NCBI RefSeq assembly: GCF_050908845.1
Contig: NZ_CP194171.1
Coordinates: 4,278,001 to 4,342,000, forward strand
DNA from: Marinobacterium_D sp050908845
GTDB lineage: Bacteria > Pseudomonadota > Gammaproteobacteria > Pseudomonadales > Balneatricaceae
Direction: 5' to 3'
Length of the DNA stretch: 64,000 nt
Below are positions 1-8,913 of this stretch, piece by piece; positions within the stretch are counted from its first letter, which is position 1, and every line of letters begins with the position of its first letter. The translations under genes were made by a program, and so were the position numbers. Below the pieces are notes generated by a model that saw only the letters and a program-made list of their open reading frames with translations, was not told the origin of the DNA and ran no database searches.

Positions 1-366
1 GTGATCACGGTGAACGCGGCGCTGGCGGGGTTCGATTATTCGCTGGTGCGCGCCTCCCTGGGGATGGGCGCCAAGCCGGTCTACACCTTCTTCAAGGTGA
101 TCATGCCGCTGATCCGCCCCGGCGTTATCTCCGGTGCCCTGTTCGCTTTTGTCACCTCCTTTGACGAGGTGATCGTGGTGCTCTTCCTGGCGGGTCCCGA
201 ACAGCGCACCATTCCGCGCCAGATGTTCTCCGGCCTGCGCGAGGAGATCAACCCGACCATCCTTGCCGTGGCCACCCTGCTGGTGATCATCTCCGGTCTG
301 CTGCTGCTGACCATGGAATACCTGCGCGCCCGCGGTGAGAACATGCGTCTTGGCGCGATCGAATAA
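1..366 (+). CDS. ABC transporter permease, C-terminal part (PotC/YdcV-like)
   Basis: This is the last 121 codons of an inner-membrane permease of a binding-protein-dependent importer. The gene begins before the window, so the GTG at base 1 is not a real start. The cytoplasmic EAA-type loop is visible around residues 6-40 (AAL...ASLGMGAKPVYTFFKVIMPLIRPG), which contacts the ATPase subunit. It is followed by two hydrophobic segments at about 42-65 and 88-106. The sequence resembles the spermidine/putrescine PotC group, but related permeases carry other substrates, so the substrate is not assigned. A strong terminator follows directly, so this is the last gene of its operon. Confidence 0.8.
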   Translation: MITVNAALAGFDYSLVRASLGMGAKPVYTFFKVIMPLIRPGVISGALFAFVTSFDEVIVVLFLAGPEQRTIPRQMFSGLREEINPTILAVATLLVIISGLLLLTMEYLRARGENMRLGAIE

Positions 367-381
367 AATGTTAAAAAACGC

Positions 382-420
382 AAAAAGCCCGGACGCTGCC
401 TGACAGCGCCCGGGCTTTTT
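382..420 (+). terminator. Rho-independent terminator after the ABC permease gene
   Basis: The left arm AAAAAGCCCGG and the right arm CCGGGCTTTTT pair, with an inner ACGCTG/CAGCG extension and a short loop, ending in a run of five T. The A-tract on the left makes it potentially bidirectional. The sequence from here to base 687 holds no gene that I can support. Confidence 0.85.
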
Positions 421-687
421 CACGGAACGTCGATCTGCCCTTTTGGACTCGCCGCGTTCCTCTATAGGCTCAGTCCAAGTTCAATAAAGGGGCATATGCC
501 TCAATTGGACGAGCGGATAAAACTGCCCTCTTCATCTGACTCTATCGCAACCGACACATCAGCTTCCTTACTCTGTGCTTCCCCGTCCTGCAACGCGCCA
601 ACGCTGTTCATCTATACCTCTGAATTAAATTCACTAATGCTTATTTTTATTGGTGCCGAATTTTAACGTCACGGCCTTTGGCCTGAC

Positions 688-3600
688 TTACTCAGATGCG
701 GCGATCAGACTTGCATTACCGCCAGCAGCCGTCGTATCGACACAGAGGTGGCGCTCGATCACGTAGCGTTCGGCCAGCAGGTGCTCGGTCAGCAGCGGCA
801 GCAGGGCTCCGCTGCGCTCGGCCAGCGCCTGGCGGTACTCCTTCAGCATGTCGGGTCCTGCACAGCTGATCACCGCGTCGAAACCGCTGGCGAGAATCAG
901 CGCCTCCGGTTGCAGCACGCCATCAATACCGATCACCGGTAGCCCGGCTTCGGCGGCCCCTGCAAGCGCAGTAGCAGCGCCCGGGGCGATAACAACCGCC
1001 TTGTTGCCCTGGGAGAGCGCCACGACCGCCTGTTCCAGCGCTGTCGTACTGTCCGGGCCCAGGCAGAGAATCAATCCACGTGGGCAGTTGGACAGGCGGT
1101 TCAACTCGCCGGTCGGTCCCGGCAGCAGCTCAGGTTCCGCATCCAGCGCCGCTGGCGCCTTGGGGAAAAACGGCTTGAGCGCAGCGCCACGGGCCTCCAC
1201 ATCCGGAGCCTCAACATCGGCAAGCTGGCTGAGCCCAGCCTTCAGCTTATCGGCACCTACAACGACGGCCGCGTCGGCAGCGTCACACGGAGAAACGGCG
1301 CTGTTCTTGAAACGGCGCACATAGTGCGGACCGCCCGCTTTCGGCCCGGTACCGGACAGGCCTTCACCACCGAACGGCTGGGAGCCAACAATGGCGCCGA
1401 TCTGGTTACGGTTCACGTAGGTGTTACCCACCTTGATCCGGTTGACGATGCGGTTCACACGGCTGTCCACACGGGTGTGCAGACCGAAGGTCAGACCGAA
1501 GCCCTTGGCGTTGATATCGTCCACCACCTTGATCAGCTCATTGGCTTCAAAGGTAGCCACGTGCAGTACCGGGCCGAAGATCTCCTCTTCGAGTTCTTCG
1601 ATACCGTCCAGGCGGATCACCGTCGGCGCCACAAAGATCCCCTCTTGCGGCTTCGCCAGGGACTTCAGCACCCGGCCTTTCTGGGCGAACTTCTCGCAAT
1701 GGTTCTCGATCTTCGCCTGGGCGACCTTGTCGATCACCGGCCCCACATCGGTGGAGAGCTCCCAGGGATTACCCATACGCAGCTCATCCATGGCCCCGAA
1801 CAGCATCTCCAGCAGATGATCAGCGATATCTTTCTGCACGTAGAGCATGCGCAGCGCAGAGCAGCGCTGGCCGGCACTCTGGAAAGAGGACGCCAGCACA
1901 TCGCGCACCACCTGTTCCGGCAGTGCCGTGGAGTCAACGATCATGGCGTTGAGACCGCCGGTTTCCGCCACCAATGGAGCATCGGGCGCCATTTTCTCCG
2001 CCATCACGCGGTTGATGATCTGCGCTGTACCGGTGGAGCCGGTGAAGCAGACACCGTTGATGCGCGGATCAGAGGTCAACGCCGCACCCACCGAAGCACC
2101 GGCGCCCGGCAACAGCTGTACCACCTCTTTCGGGATGCCTGCCTCATGCATCAGCTCCACGGCGCGGGTCGCGATCAGCGGCGTCTGGTCCGCGGGCTTG
2201 GCCAGCACACTGTTGCCTGCCGCCAGCGCCGCCAGGACCTGGCCGGTGAAGATCGCCAGCGGGAAGTTCCACGGCGAGATACAGGTGATCACACCCCGGG
2301 CGTCGCCTTCACCATCGATACGCACGCCCTCATTGGCGTAGAAACGGGCGAAGTCCACAGCCTCTCGCACCTCGGCGATGGCGTCGAGCAGCGTCTTGCC
2401 TGCCTCGCGGGAGGTCAGCGCAAACAGCTCGTGGGTGTTCTGTTCATACAGGTCGGCAACGCGATCGATTCGCGCGGCACGCTCCTCGGCAGAGAGCTGG
2501 GACCAGCTCGCAAAGCCCTGCTGGGAAGCAACAATCGCATTCTCGATATCTTCCGGCGCGGACAGGGTCAGCTGACCGACCAGGTCGTTCGGATCGGCCG
2601 GGTTACGCACCTCTTTCTGCTCGGCACCTACCACTGATCCAGCCAGTACCGGGCCGCCTTTCCAGGTGGAGCTGCGGAAGGCGCCACGCTGGGCTTCCAT
2701 GAATTCCACTTCCACCGGATCGGTCAGATCCCAGCCCTTGGAGTTACGGCGACCTTCACCGAACAGATCCTGCGGACGCACGATCTTGTTGCTGGAGACG
2801 TTCTCGCCCAGCGACTGCACCAGTGCCACCGGATCGCGGGCGATCTGCTCCGGCGTAATGCGGGTATCGACAATCTGGTTAACGAAGGAGCTGTTGGCGC
2901 CGTTCTCCAGCAGACGACGTACCAGGTAAGCAAGCAGGTCCTGGTGTGCACCTACAGGCGCGTAGATGCGGCAGCGCTTGCCGTCGCCGTTCATCAGCGC
3001 TTCGTGCAGAGATTCCCCCATGCCGTGCAGACGCTGGAACTCGAAGCAGTCACGCCCCTTGGCCAGCTCAACGATGGCGGAAACGGAGTGAGCGTTGTGG
3101 GTGGCAAATTGCGGATAGATGCGATCGGTCATGCCCAGCAGTTTTTCCGCACAGGCCAGGTAAGAGACATCGCTGCACGCCTTGCGGGTATAGACCGGGA
3201 AACCATCCAGCCCCATCACCTGGGCACGCTTGATCTCGGCGTCCCAATAGGCGCCTTTTACCAGACGCACCATGATGCGACGATCCAGCTTTTCCGCCAG
3301 GGCATAGAGCCAGTCCAGCGCCTGGGAGGCGCGCTTGCCGAACGCCTGCACCACCACGCCGAAGCCGTCCCACCCAGCCAGCTCCGGGTCGGACAGAATC
3401 GCTTCAATCACATCGAAGGAAAGGTCCAGACGATCCGCCTCTTCCGCATCGATGTTGAAGCCCATGTTGGCGGCTTTCGCCTGCTTCACCAGCTCCAGCG
3501 CACGGGGCACCAGCTCGCTCATCACACGGTCGCGCTGACCGTATTCGTAGCGCGCATGCAGGGCGGAGAGTTTCACCGAGATACCGGGGTTGTCACGGAT

Positions 3601-4314
3601 ATCCTCATGCTTGCAGTTCAGCGCCAGCGCCTTGATCGCACTGGCGTAGTCACGCTGATAGCGCAGCGCATCCGCATCGGTGCGCGCCGCTTCGCCAAGC
3701 ATGTCGTAGGAGTAGGTGTAGCCCCTGGATTCATACTTGCGGGCGTTTTTCTGCGCCTCTTCGATGGTGCGACCGAGCACAAACTGACGCCCCATCTCTT
3801 TCATCGCCTGATGCGCCACGGTACGCACCATCGGGTCGCCCATGCGCTTGACCAGCTGGCGCAGGGTTTCCACCAGGCTGCGGGTATCGGACGGACTGAT
3901 CACCTTGCCAGCCATCATCAGGCCCCAGGTGGTGGTGTTGATCAGCGATGAGTTGGATTTACCGCGATGTTCGCTCCACTTGCCGGAGGAGATCTTGTCC
4001 TCGATCAGCTCATGGATGGTGACGTTATCCGGCACACGCAGCAGCGCTTCCGCCAGGCACATTAGTGCTACGCCTTCCTTGGTGGTCAGGCCGTACTCGG
4101 CGAGGAACTTCTCCATCATGGTCGGTTTGGAGTTGCTACGCACATCGCGGACCAGATCAGCCGCACGCCCGGAGATCGCTTTGCGCACCTGCTCGGAGAG
4201 GTTTGCCTGGGCAATCAGCTCGCTGATAACGCGGTGCTCATCGGCCAGATAATTGGCCCGCATCGCTTCGCGGCTTGTTTCCATTGTCGGTTGTGTAGTC
4301 TGCATCTGAGCCAT
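688..4314 (-). CDS. putA: Bifunctional proline dehydrogenase / L-glutamate-gamma-semialdehyde dehydrogenase PutA
   Basis: PutA oxidises proline to glutamate in two steps: an FAD-dependent proline dehydrogenase at the membrane and an NAD-dependent P5C dehydrogenase. The 1208-residue protein shows the proline dehydrogenase barrel (about 200-480, with RLVKGAYWD near 350 and PQFATHNAHS near 401). It also shows an aldehyde dehydrogenase domain (about 570-1010, catalytic Cys818 in SAGQRCSA and Glu784 in VAETGG) and a C-terminal domain ending in LCVDTTAAGG. It is shorter than the roughly 1320-residue E. coli enzyme because it lacks the N-terminal ribbon-helix-helix DNA-binding domain, so it should not repress its own gene. 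A divergent Lrp/AsnC gene lies 179 bp away and is the likely regulator. Confidence 0.97.
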   Translation of the reverse strand: MAQMQTTQPTMETSREAMRANYLADEHRVISELIAQANLSEQVRKAISGRAADLVRDVRSNSKPTMMEKFLAEYGLTTKEGVALMCLAEALLRVPDNVTIHELIEDKISSGKWSEHRGKSNSSLINTTTWGLMMAGKVISPSDTRSLVETLRQLVKRMGDPMVRTVAHQAMKEMGRQFVLGRTIEEAQKNARKYESRGYTYSYDMLGEAARTDADALRYQRDYASAIKALALNCKHEDIRDNPGISVKLSALHARYEYGQRDRVMSELVPRALELVKQAKAANMGFNIDAEEADRLDLSFDVIEAILSDPELAGWDGFGVVVQAFGKRASQALDWLYALAEKLDRRIMVRLVKGAYWDAEIKRAQVMGLDGFPVYTRKACSDVSYLACAEKLLGMTDRIYPQFATHNAHSVSAIVELAKGRDCFEFQRLHGMGESLHEALMNGDGKRCRIYAPVGAHQDLLAYLVRRLLENGANSSFVNQIVDTRITPEQIARDPVALVQSLGENVSSNKIVRPQDLFGEGRRNSKGWDLTDPVEVEFMEAQRGAFRSSTWKGGPVLAGSVVGAEQKEVRNPADPNDLVGQLTLSAPEDIENAIVASQQGFASWSQLSAEERAARIDRVADLYEQNTHELFALTSREAGKTLLDAIAEVREAVDFARFYANEGVRIDGEGDARGVITCISPWNFPLAIFTGQVLAALAAGNSVLAKPADQTPLIATRAVELMHEAGIPKEVVQLLPGAGASVGAALTSDPRINGVCFTGSTGTAQIINRVMAEKMAPDAPLVAETGGLNAMIVDSTALPEQVVRDVLASSFQSAGQRCSALRMLYVQKDIADHLLEMLFGAMDELRMGNPWELSTDVGPVIDKVAQAKIENHCEKFAQKGRVLKSLAKPQEGIFVAPTVIRLDGIEELEEEIFGPVLHVATFEANELIKVVDDINAKGFGLTFGLHTRVDSRVNRIVNRIKVGNTYVNRNQIGAIVGSQPFGGEGLSGTGPKAGGPHYVRRFKNSAVSPCDAADAAVVVGADKLKAGLSQLADVEAPDVEARGAALKPFFPKAPAALDAEPELLPGPTGELNRLSNCPRGLILCLGPDSTTALEQAVVALSQGNKAVVIAPGAATALAGAAEAGLPVIGIDGVLQPEALILASGFDAVISCAGPDMLKEYRQALAERSGALLPLLTEHLLAERYVIERHLCVDTTAAGGNASLIAASE

Positions 4315-4493
4315 GGTCGTCGCTCCTCCTTATACGTTTTCTTGCCGATGCATTCTACGCAAGCTATCGCATACACTTTTCCTATATAGAAAACATCAAC
4401 GTGGTATATCGACTTTTATTCAAATACCAAAATGACTTTTGTCCTGTTAAATTAGCGTAAATAGTCAATTTCACCAGCGGCTGCGCTAATACC

Positions 4494-4946
4494 ATGAACG
4501 ATCTGGATAAATTCGACCGGGCCATCATCACGGAGCTGCAGCTCGATGCCCGAGTTACGGTCACCAGCCTGGCGGCGAAGGTGGGGCTATCCAAGACCCC
4601 CTGCCAGATCCGCATGCGGCGGCTGGAGGAGCAGGGTTATATCCGCGGCTACACCGCACTGATCGATCAGAAAAAGATGGGGCTGGACCATATCGCCTTT
4701 GCCCAGGTGACGCTTAACGACACCAGCACCGCCGCGCTGGAAGCGTTCAATGCCGCGACGCGGAAGATCTCAGCGGTGGAGGAGTGTCACATGATCGCCG
4801 GTAACTTCGACTACCTGCTTAAGGTCAGAACCCGCAACATGGAGGAGTACCGGGCAGTATTGGGCGAGCAGATCTCCGCCCTGCCCCATGTGCTTCAGAC
4901 CAGTACGTTTGTGGTGATGGAAAACGTCAAAGACACCCGCGGATGA
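4494..4946 (+). CDS. Lrp/AsnC-family regulator, probable proline-responsive activator of putA
   Basis: A 150-residue protein with an N-terminal winged helix (residues 1-60, LDKFDRAIITELQLDARVTVTSLAAKVGLSKTPCQIRMRRLEEQGYI) and a C-terminal RAM/AsnC ligand-binding and oligomerisation domain (about 65-145). The size and domain order are standard for the family. It is divergent from putA across a 179-bp AT-rich intergenic region, the arrangement seen for PutR/BkdR-type Lrp proteins that activate proline catabolism in species whose PutA lacks a DNA-binding domain. The role at putA is inferred from position. The ATG at 4494 puts the helix-turn-helix at its usual place. Confidence 0.85.
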   Translation: MNDLDKFDRAIITELQLDARVTVTSLAAKVGLSKTPCQIRMRRLEEQGYIRGYTALIDQKKMGLDHIAFAQVTLNDTSTAALEAFNAATRKISAVEECHMIAGNFDYLLKVRTRNMEEYRAVLGEQISALPHVLQTSTFVVMENVKDTRG

Positions 4947-5102
4947 GACTGCCAGGCTGGCCTGCTCTCGGTGTTGGACTTTTTCGACCATGCATCTGTG
5001 TTGGACTGCCCCACTATGCCTACAAAAGTCCGCCTTGATAGCAAACCAGCCTGGAAGCCTCGTTTACAGGACTATTACCCCTAGCTTTTCTGTTTTTCAC
5101 TG

Positions 5103-6026
5103 TTAATCACAGTGATCGAAGATCGGGTTGCAGGCGCCCTGGGCGTTGAGTTGCTCGATCGCCAGCCTGAGCCACTCACACATCGCTTCGACCCGGGCAA
5201 GACGTTCCTTACGCCGCGGTATATAGGCTTTATACCAGCGATCCTGGGGCGGAAAGTGCTCCAGCAACGGCACGATATTTCCAGACTCCAACCCCTTGTG
5301 GGCGATATAACGCGGCAACACCGAAATCCCCAGCCCACGCTCAACACCCCTGCAGAGAGTGTGGTTGTCATCCGATGACAGTCGCGTCTGCACATCCACG
5401 TACAGCGGGCCGCGCTCGGACTCAAACGCCCAGGTGGTGCCTTGTGGGCTAAAGGTCAGGCAGGTGTGATCCACCAGATCGCTGGGGTGATTGATGGGCA
5501 GCGCCTTTGCCAGGTATTCAGGTGACGCGCAGAGCAGCACATTGGTGGGCGCCAGCGGCACCTGGCTGACGCCGTCGTAGTGAGCTAGACGGCCACTGAC
5601 CATGATATCCACATCCTCCTCCAGCGGGCTCACCGAGCGATCCGCCAGCACAGTTTCCACCGTGATGCGGTCATGCACCTTCATGAACTCGACGATGGCA
5701 TTCGACAGGTGCGCCATCGACAGCGTCGTTGGCAACATCAAGCGAAGATGCCCTTCCAGCTTGCCGTCATCGCGCCGGGCATCCTTGAGCAGCTCCTCGA
5801 ACTCCATCAGCGAATGCCGCACCCGCGGCAGCAGCCTCTGGCCCGCATCGGTAATAGTAATGGTGCGGGTGGAGCGCTCGAACAATCGCGAGCCCACGGA
5901 CTTTTCCAGCTGCGCGATCCGCTTCGCCACCACCGAGGGCACCACATGCAGGTGCCGCGCGGCAGAGGCGAAGCTGCCATGATTGGCCACCGCCAGAAAG
6001 GTACGCAGATTGGTGATCATATCCAT
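5103..6026 (-). CDS. LysR-family transcriptional regulator
   Basis: A 307-residue LysR-type regulator with a winged helix at residues 1-60 (TNLRTFLAVANHGSFASAARHLHVVPSVVAKRIAQLEKSVG) and a periplasmic-binding-protein-like effector domain from about 90. A GAGGGGCTCCTT purine-rich stretch precedes the start; ATG codons at residues 1 and 3 are both possible. It is divergent from the dual-HTH LysR gene at 6210, with 183 bp between them, and does not sit in an operon. The ligand and targets cannot be read from the sequence; control of nearby aromatic genes is possible but unproven. Confidence 0.88.
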   Translation of the reverse strand: MDMITNLRTFLAVANHGSFASAARHLHVVPSVVAKRIAQLEKSVGSRLFERSTRTITITDAGQRLLPRVRHSLMEFEELLKDARRDDGKLEGHLRLMLPTTLSMAHLSNAIVEFMKVHDRITVETVLADRSVSPLEEDVDIMVSGRLAHYDGVSQVPLAPTNVLLCASPEYLAKALPINHPSDLVDHTCLTFSPQGTTWAFESERGPLYVDVQTRLSSDDNHTLCRGVERGLGISVLPRYIAHKGLESGNIVPLLEHFPPQDRWYKAYIPRRKERLARVEAMCEWLRLAIEQLNAQGACNPIFDHCD

Positions 6027-6209
6027 AAGGAGCCCCTCGGCTTCGGTCAGTGTGCTGGCAAAAGCGCCTGTTTAAGGACCGTATCTTTAGTTATTAATTC
6101 CATTTTGCGCTCAATAAATGCGCGATTAAGATGTTTTGATTCCAACCATGATCGATTAGGCTTTGATCCAGATCAATAAATATAACAATCAGCCTCCCGG
6201 AGGCGCCTC

Positions 6210-7469
6210 ATGCAGTCCACTCCGAGCACAAACCCCGACTTCAAGCCCAACATGCGCCGTCTGCGCGCCGTGGTCACCGTCGCCGACATCGGCGGCGTTA
6301 TGCGTGCCGCCGAAGCTCTGCACCTGTCTCAGCCTTCGGTGACCCGTGCCGTTCGCGAACTGGAATCATCCCTCGGTGTCGAGCTGTTCCAGCGCCACCA
6401 CAGCGGCATGATCTGCACCGAGATCGGCGAGATCGTGGTGCGCCGCCTGCGCCGGGCATTGGGCCACCTGACCGATGCAGAGGCTGGGCTCGCCGCGCTG
6501 GAACCCGAAGGCAACTTCGAACGCCTGGCACAACGCCTTTCCTACCGACAACTCACGGTGCTGGTCGCGCTGGCCGATTTCCAGGTAGAACCCCTGGCCG
6601 CACAACACCTGAACCTGACCCAACCAGCCATCAGCAGCAACCTGCGTGATCTGGAACGTCAGCTGGGTGTTGCCGTTTTTTTGCGCACCCAGCAGGGGAT
6701 GCGCCCCACCCAATGTGGCGCGCTGTTGATCCACCACGCCAAGGTAGCGCTGCGCGAACTTTGCCTGATCTCCCAGGATCTGCACGCCTGGCAGGATAAT
6801 GGACGCGGGCACCTGGTGATCGGTGCGCTGCCCATGTCCAGCTCGCTACTGGTTCCCCGCGCCCTGGATCGCCTGACCCGGGAGATGCCGGGCGTCAAAG
6901 CCACGCTTATTGATGGCACCTACGAATCCCTGATCACCGCCCTGCGTAACGGCGAGATCGATATTCTGGTCGGCGCCCTGCGCGAGACCCCGGTTTACCC
7001 AGAGATCACCCAGACGGCTCTCTATGAGGATCGTCTGGCCGTGGTCGCCCGCCATGATCATCCGCTGGCCCGCCGCGACGATCTGACGCTGAGAGCCCTG
7101 CGGAACGCCAACTGGATCGCGCCGCGTCAGGGCACGCCAGCGCGCCGCTGTTTTGAGAAGGAGTTCCACGATGCCGGCCTCGAAGCACCGGAGATCGGCA
7201 TCGAAGCGGGCAACCTGATCACGATTCGTTCCCTGCTGCTCGACAGCGATCGACTCACCCTGATGTCACCGCACCAGGTTCATTTCGAGGTCCACGGCGG
7301 TCAACTGACGCTGCTGCCGGTGCCACTTAAAGGTAGCCGGCGCGAGATCGGCATGCTGATCCGGAACGACAGTAAGCCGTCCCAACCGCTGAACACCCTG
7401 TGCCAGATTCTGGCCGATATCGGCAGTAACTTGAGCCTGACCGGTGGCGATAAACGCCACTTCCATTAA
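6210..7469 (+). CDS. LysR-family regulator with two tandem N-terminal winged-helix domains
   Basis: At 419 residues this is about 110 longer than a normal LysR protein. The extra length is a second DNA-binding domain. The first HTH spans about 15-85 (AAEALHLSQPSVTRAVRELESSLG). The second spans about 104-185 (AAQHLNLTQPAISSNLRDLERQLG). The LysR effector domain covers about 190-405. A GGAGG sequence six bases before the ATG supports the start. The gene lies just upstream of, and convergent with, the ligAB operon, so regulation of protocatechuate or gallate-type ring cleavage is the natural guess, but this is inferred from position only. Dual-HTH LysR proteins exist elsewhere but are a small minority. 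Confidence 0.88.
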   Translation: MQSTPSTNPDFKPNMRRLRAVVTVADIGGVMRAAEALHLSQPSVTRAVRELESSLGVELFQRHHSGMICTEIGEIVVRRLRRALGHLTDAEAGLAALEPEGNFERLAQRLSYRQLTVLVALADFQVEPLAAQHLNLTQPAISSNLRDLERQLGVAVFLRTQQGMRPTQCGALLIHHAKVALRELCLISQDLHAWQDNGRGHLVIGALPMSSSLLVPRALDRLTREMPGVKATLIDGTYESLITALRNGEIDILVGALRETPVYPEITQTALYEDRLAVVARHDHPLARRDDLTLRALRNANWIAPRQGTPARRCFEKEFHDAGLEAPEIGIEAGNLITIRSLLLDSDRLTLMSPHQVHFEVHGGQLTLLPVPLKGSRREIGMLIRNDSKPSQPLNTLCQILADIGSNLSLTGGDKRHFH

Positions 7470-7480
7470 CAGGACGTCGC

Positions 7481-7610
7481 AAAGCTATCTGCGTTGCCGA
7501 ATGCCGCGTCAAAAACAGGCTCAAAATGCTCATTTAGACGACTAAACTGCGCTTTTTCGCCTGTTTTTTCCTTGCCTCGGCTGCCTCGATAACGCTTTTC
7601 AACACCCTGC
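7481..7610. repeat. Intergenic repeat, long copy
   Basis: This 130-bp element lies between the convergent LysR gene and ligB. Its outer ends match the element at 57440-57528 closely: both start AAAGCTATCTGCGTTGCCGA and end with GCCTCGATAACGCTTTTCAA plus a CCTGC tail. This copy has about 40 more internal bases. The two ends form an imperfect inverted repeat (AAAGC..ATC..GC..GCCGA against AAAAGCGTTATCGAGGC.GCCGA), so the RNA could fold. No coding frame is evident. Confidence 0.75.
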
Positions 7611-7643
7611 TATGTATGATTTCTTACTTCGGCAGATTCACGG

Positions 7644-8501
7644 CTATGCCGGGGTATTGCCCTCGTTTTCCAAAGCAAGCACGGCCATGCCGGTGGTCAT
7701 CGGTGCGTAGTAGAAACGGTGAACCTCTTTCACCTGCTCGGTCATCGCACCGCGCATCACCAGCCACATGATCACCTCACCGCCCTCGGCACCCGCGGCG
7801 GTCATCACCTCTTTATGGGACAACGAAGCCAGCGCCTTGGGATCGTCCTGGATATTCTGCAGCCAGGCCTGGTCCCACTCTTCGTTGATCAGGCCGAAAC
7901 GTTCGCCATTGAGCTGATGGGAAAGCCCGCCGGTACCGACAATCGCCACGCGCAGATCCTCAGGGTAGGACTCCACGGCACGGCGTAGCGCCTGGCCGAG
8001 CTTGAAGCAGCGCTGTCCGGTGGGCAGCGGATGCTGGATCACGTTCACCAGCAGTGGCACCACTTTTACCGGCCATTCGTCTTCGCCCGGCTCCCAGAGC
8101 AGCGGCATGGCGGTAAGAAAACCGTGGTCCAGCGCCATCTCCTGGCACAGGGTCATATCGAATTCATCGCCCACCAGTGAATTGGCCAGGTGCTCGGAGA
8201 AGTTCGCATCGCCGGGGAATTCCGGCAGCGGCCGCTTGCCGTAGCCTTCATCGGCCACCTGGTAGCTGTCCGCCACGCCCATGGCAAAGGTCGGGTAACG
8301 GTCTAGGAAGAACTCGGTGCCATGGTCGTTGTAGACCAGGATCACCACATCGGCTTTGACCTCTTCTTCCAGCCAGCGTTTGACCGGCTCATAGCCATCG
8401 AACAGCGGCTGCCAGGCCGGATCCGCCTGTTTTTTCTGATCGTAGGCCCGGCCTATAGAGGGCACATGGGAGGAGCCGATACCTGCAACTATCTTCGCCA
8501 T
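7644..8501 (-). CDS. ligB: Protocatechuate 4,5-dioxygenase, beta (catalytic) subunit LigB
   Basis: The catalytic subunit of a class III extradiol dioxygenase that opens protocatechuate to 4-carboxy-2-hydroxymuconate 6-semialdehyde with Fe(II) and O2. The 285 residues keep His12, His60 and Glu242 as likely iron ligands and His195 (GGLSHQL) as the catalytic base, at or next to the positions known for Sphingobium LigB. Its ATG overlaps the ligA stop by one base, so the two are translationally coupled. A separate alpha and beta chain argues against the fused gallate (DesB/GalA) or 3-O-methylgallate (DesZ) enzymes, though activity on 3-O-methylgallate is possible. Later pathway genes (ligC, ligI, ligJ, ligK) are not in the window. 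Confidence 0.93.
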   Translation of the reverse strand: MAKIVAGIGSSHVPSIGRAYDQKKQADPAWQPLFDGYEPVKRWLEEEVKADVVILVYNDHGTEFFLDRYPTFAMGVADSYQVADEGYGKRPLPEFPGDANFSEHLANSLVGDEFDMTLCQEMALDHGFLTAMPLLWEPGEDEWPVKVVPLLVNVIQHPLPTGQRCFKLGQALRRAVESYPEDLRVAIVGTGGLSHQLNGERFGLINEEWDQAWLQNIQDDPKALASLSHKEVMTAAGAEGGEVIMWLVMRGAMTEQVKEVHRFYYAPMTTGMAVLALENEGNTPA

Positions 8502-8857
8502 CAGGTGGCCTCCGGTACATTTCGTGTTTTAAGAAAATCCTCGTAGCTCTCACCGCGCATCTGTGCGCCGATGGGGTAGAGCCCATGGCCGACAGTCGCG
8601 CCCAGCTTAAGGAAAAAGAACAGATTGCCGCCCAGACGGGTCAGCTGCAGCCAATCACGATCGCGAATCGCCTGCTTCTGCTCCTCTGACAGGTTGTAGC
8701 GCGCCATGTACGCCTCTTCGTCGGCGAGATAAGCCTCGCGGTTTTCGGCATAGCGCAGCGAGTTACACATTTTGTTCACGGCATATCCCTTGCGGGATAA
8801 ATTCAGGTCGAACACGTACGTGCCGGGTATGCCCCAGCGGTCCTGGTCTACTGACAT
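8501..8857 (-). CDS. ligA: Protocatechuate 4,5-dioxygenase, alpha subunit LigA
   Basis: The small alpha subunit (118 residues) caps the active site of the catalytic LigB subunit in the alpha2beta2 enzyme. The family pattern is clear: GTYVFDLNLSRKGYAVNKMCNSL near the N-terminus and GGNLFFFLKLGATVG around residues 76-90. The ATG has GGAGC about eight bases upstream. It is the third gene of the minus-strand operon alpha/beta hydrolase - SnoaL-like - ligA - ligB, and its stop overlaps the ligB start. Confidence 0.93.
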   Translation of the reverse strand: MSVDQDRWGIPGTYVFDLNLSRKGYAVNKMCNSLRYAENREAYLADEEAYMARYNLSEEQKQAIRDRDWLQLTRLGGNLFFFLKLGATVGHGLYPIGAQMRGESYEDFLKTRNVPEAT

Positions 8858-8913
8858 TAGGATTGCTCCGAAGCTGAAACGCGTTACTTTCTAAACCCGT
8901 TAGAAGTCTGCGT

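Noticed and set aside
443..478. Inverted TTGGACT/AGTCCAA pair as a tRNA-like or regulatory structure
   Set aside because: The arms are seven bases with a 22-base loop and no cloverleaf can be drawn; chance is sufficient.
1324..3951. Long open frames of 335-437 codons antisense to putA
   Set aside because: Their composition is a His/Arg/Gln-rich shadow of a real gene and no domain is visible.
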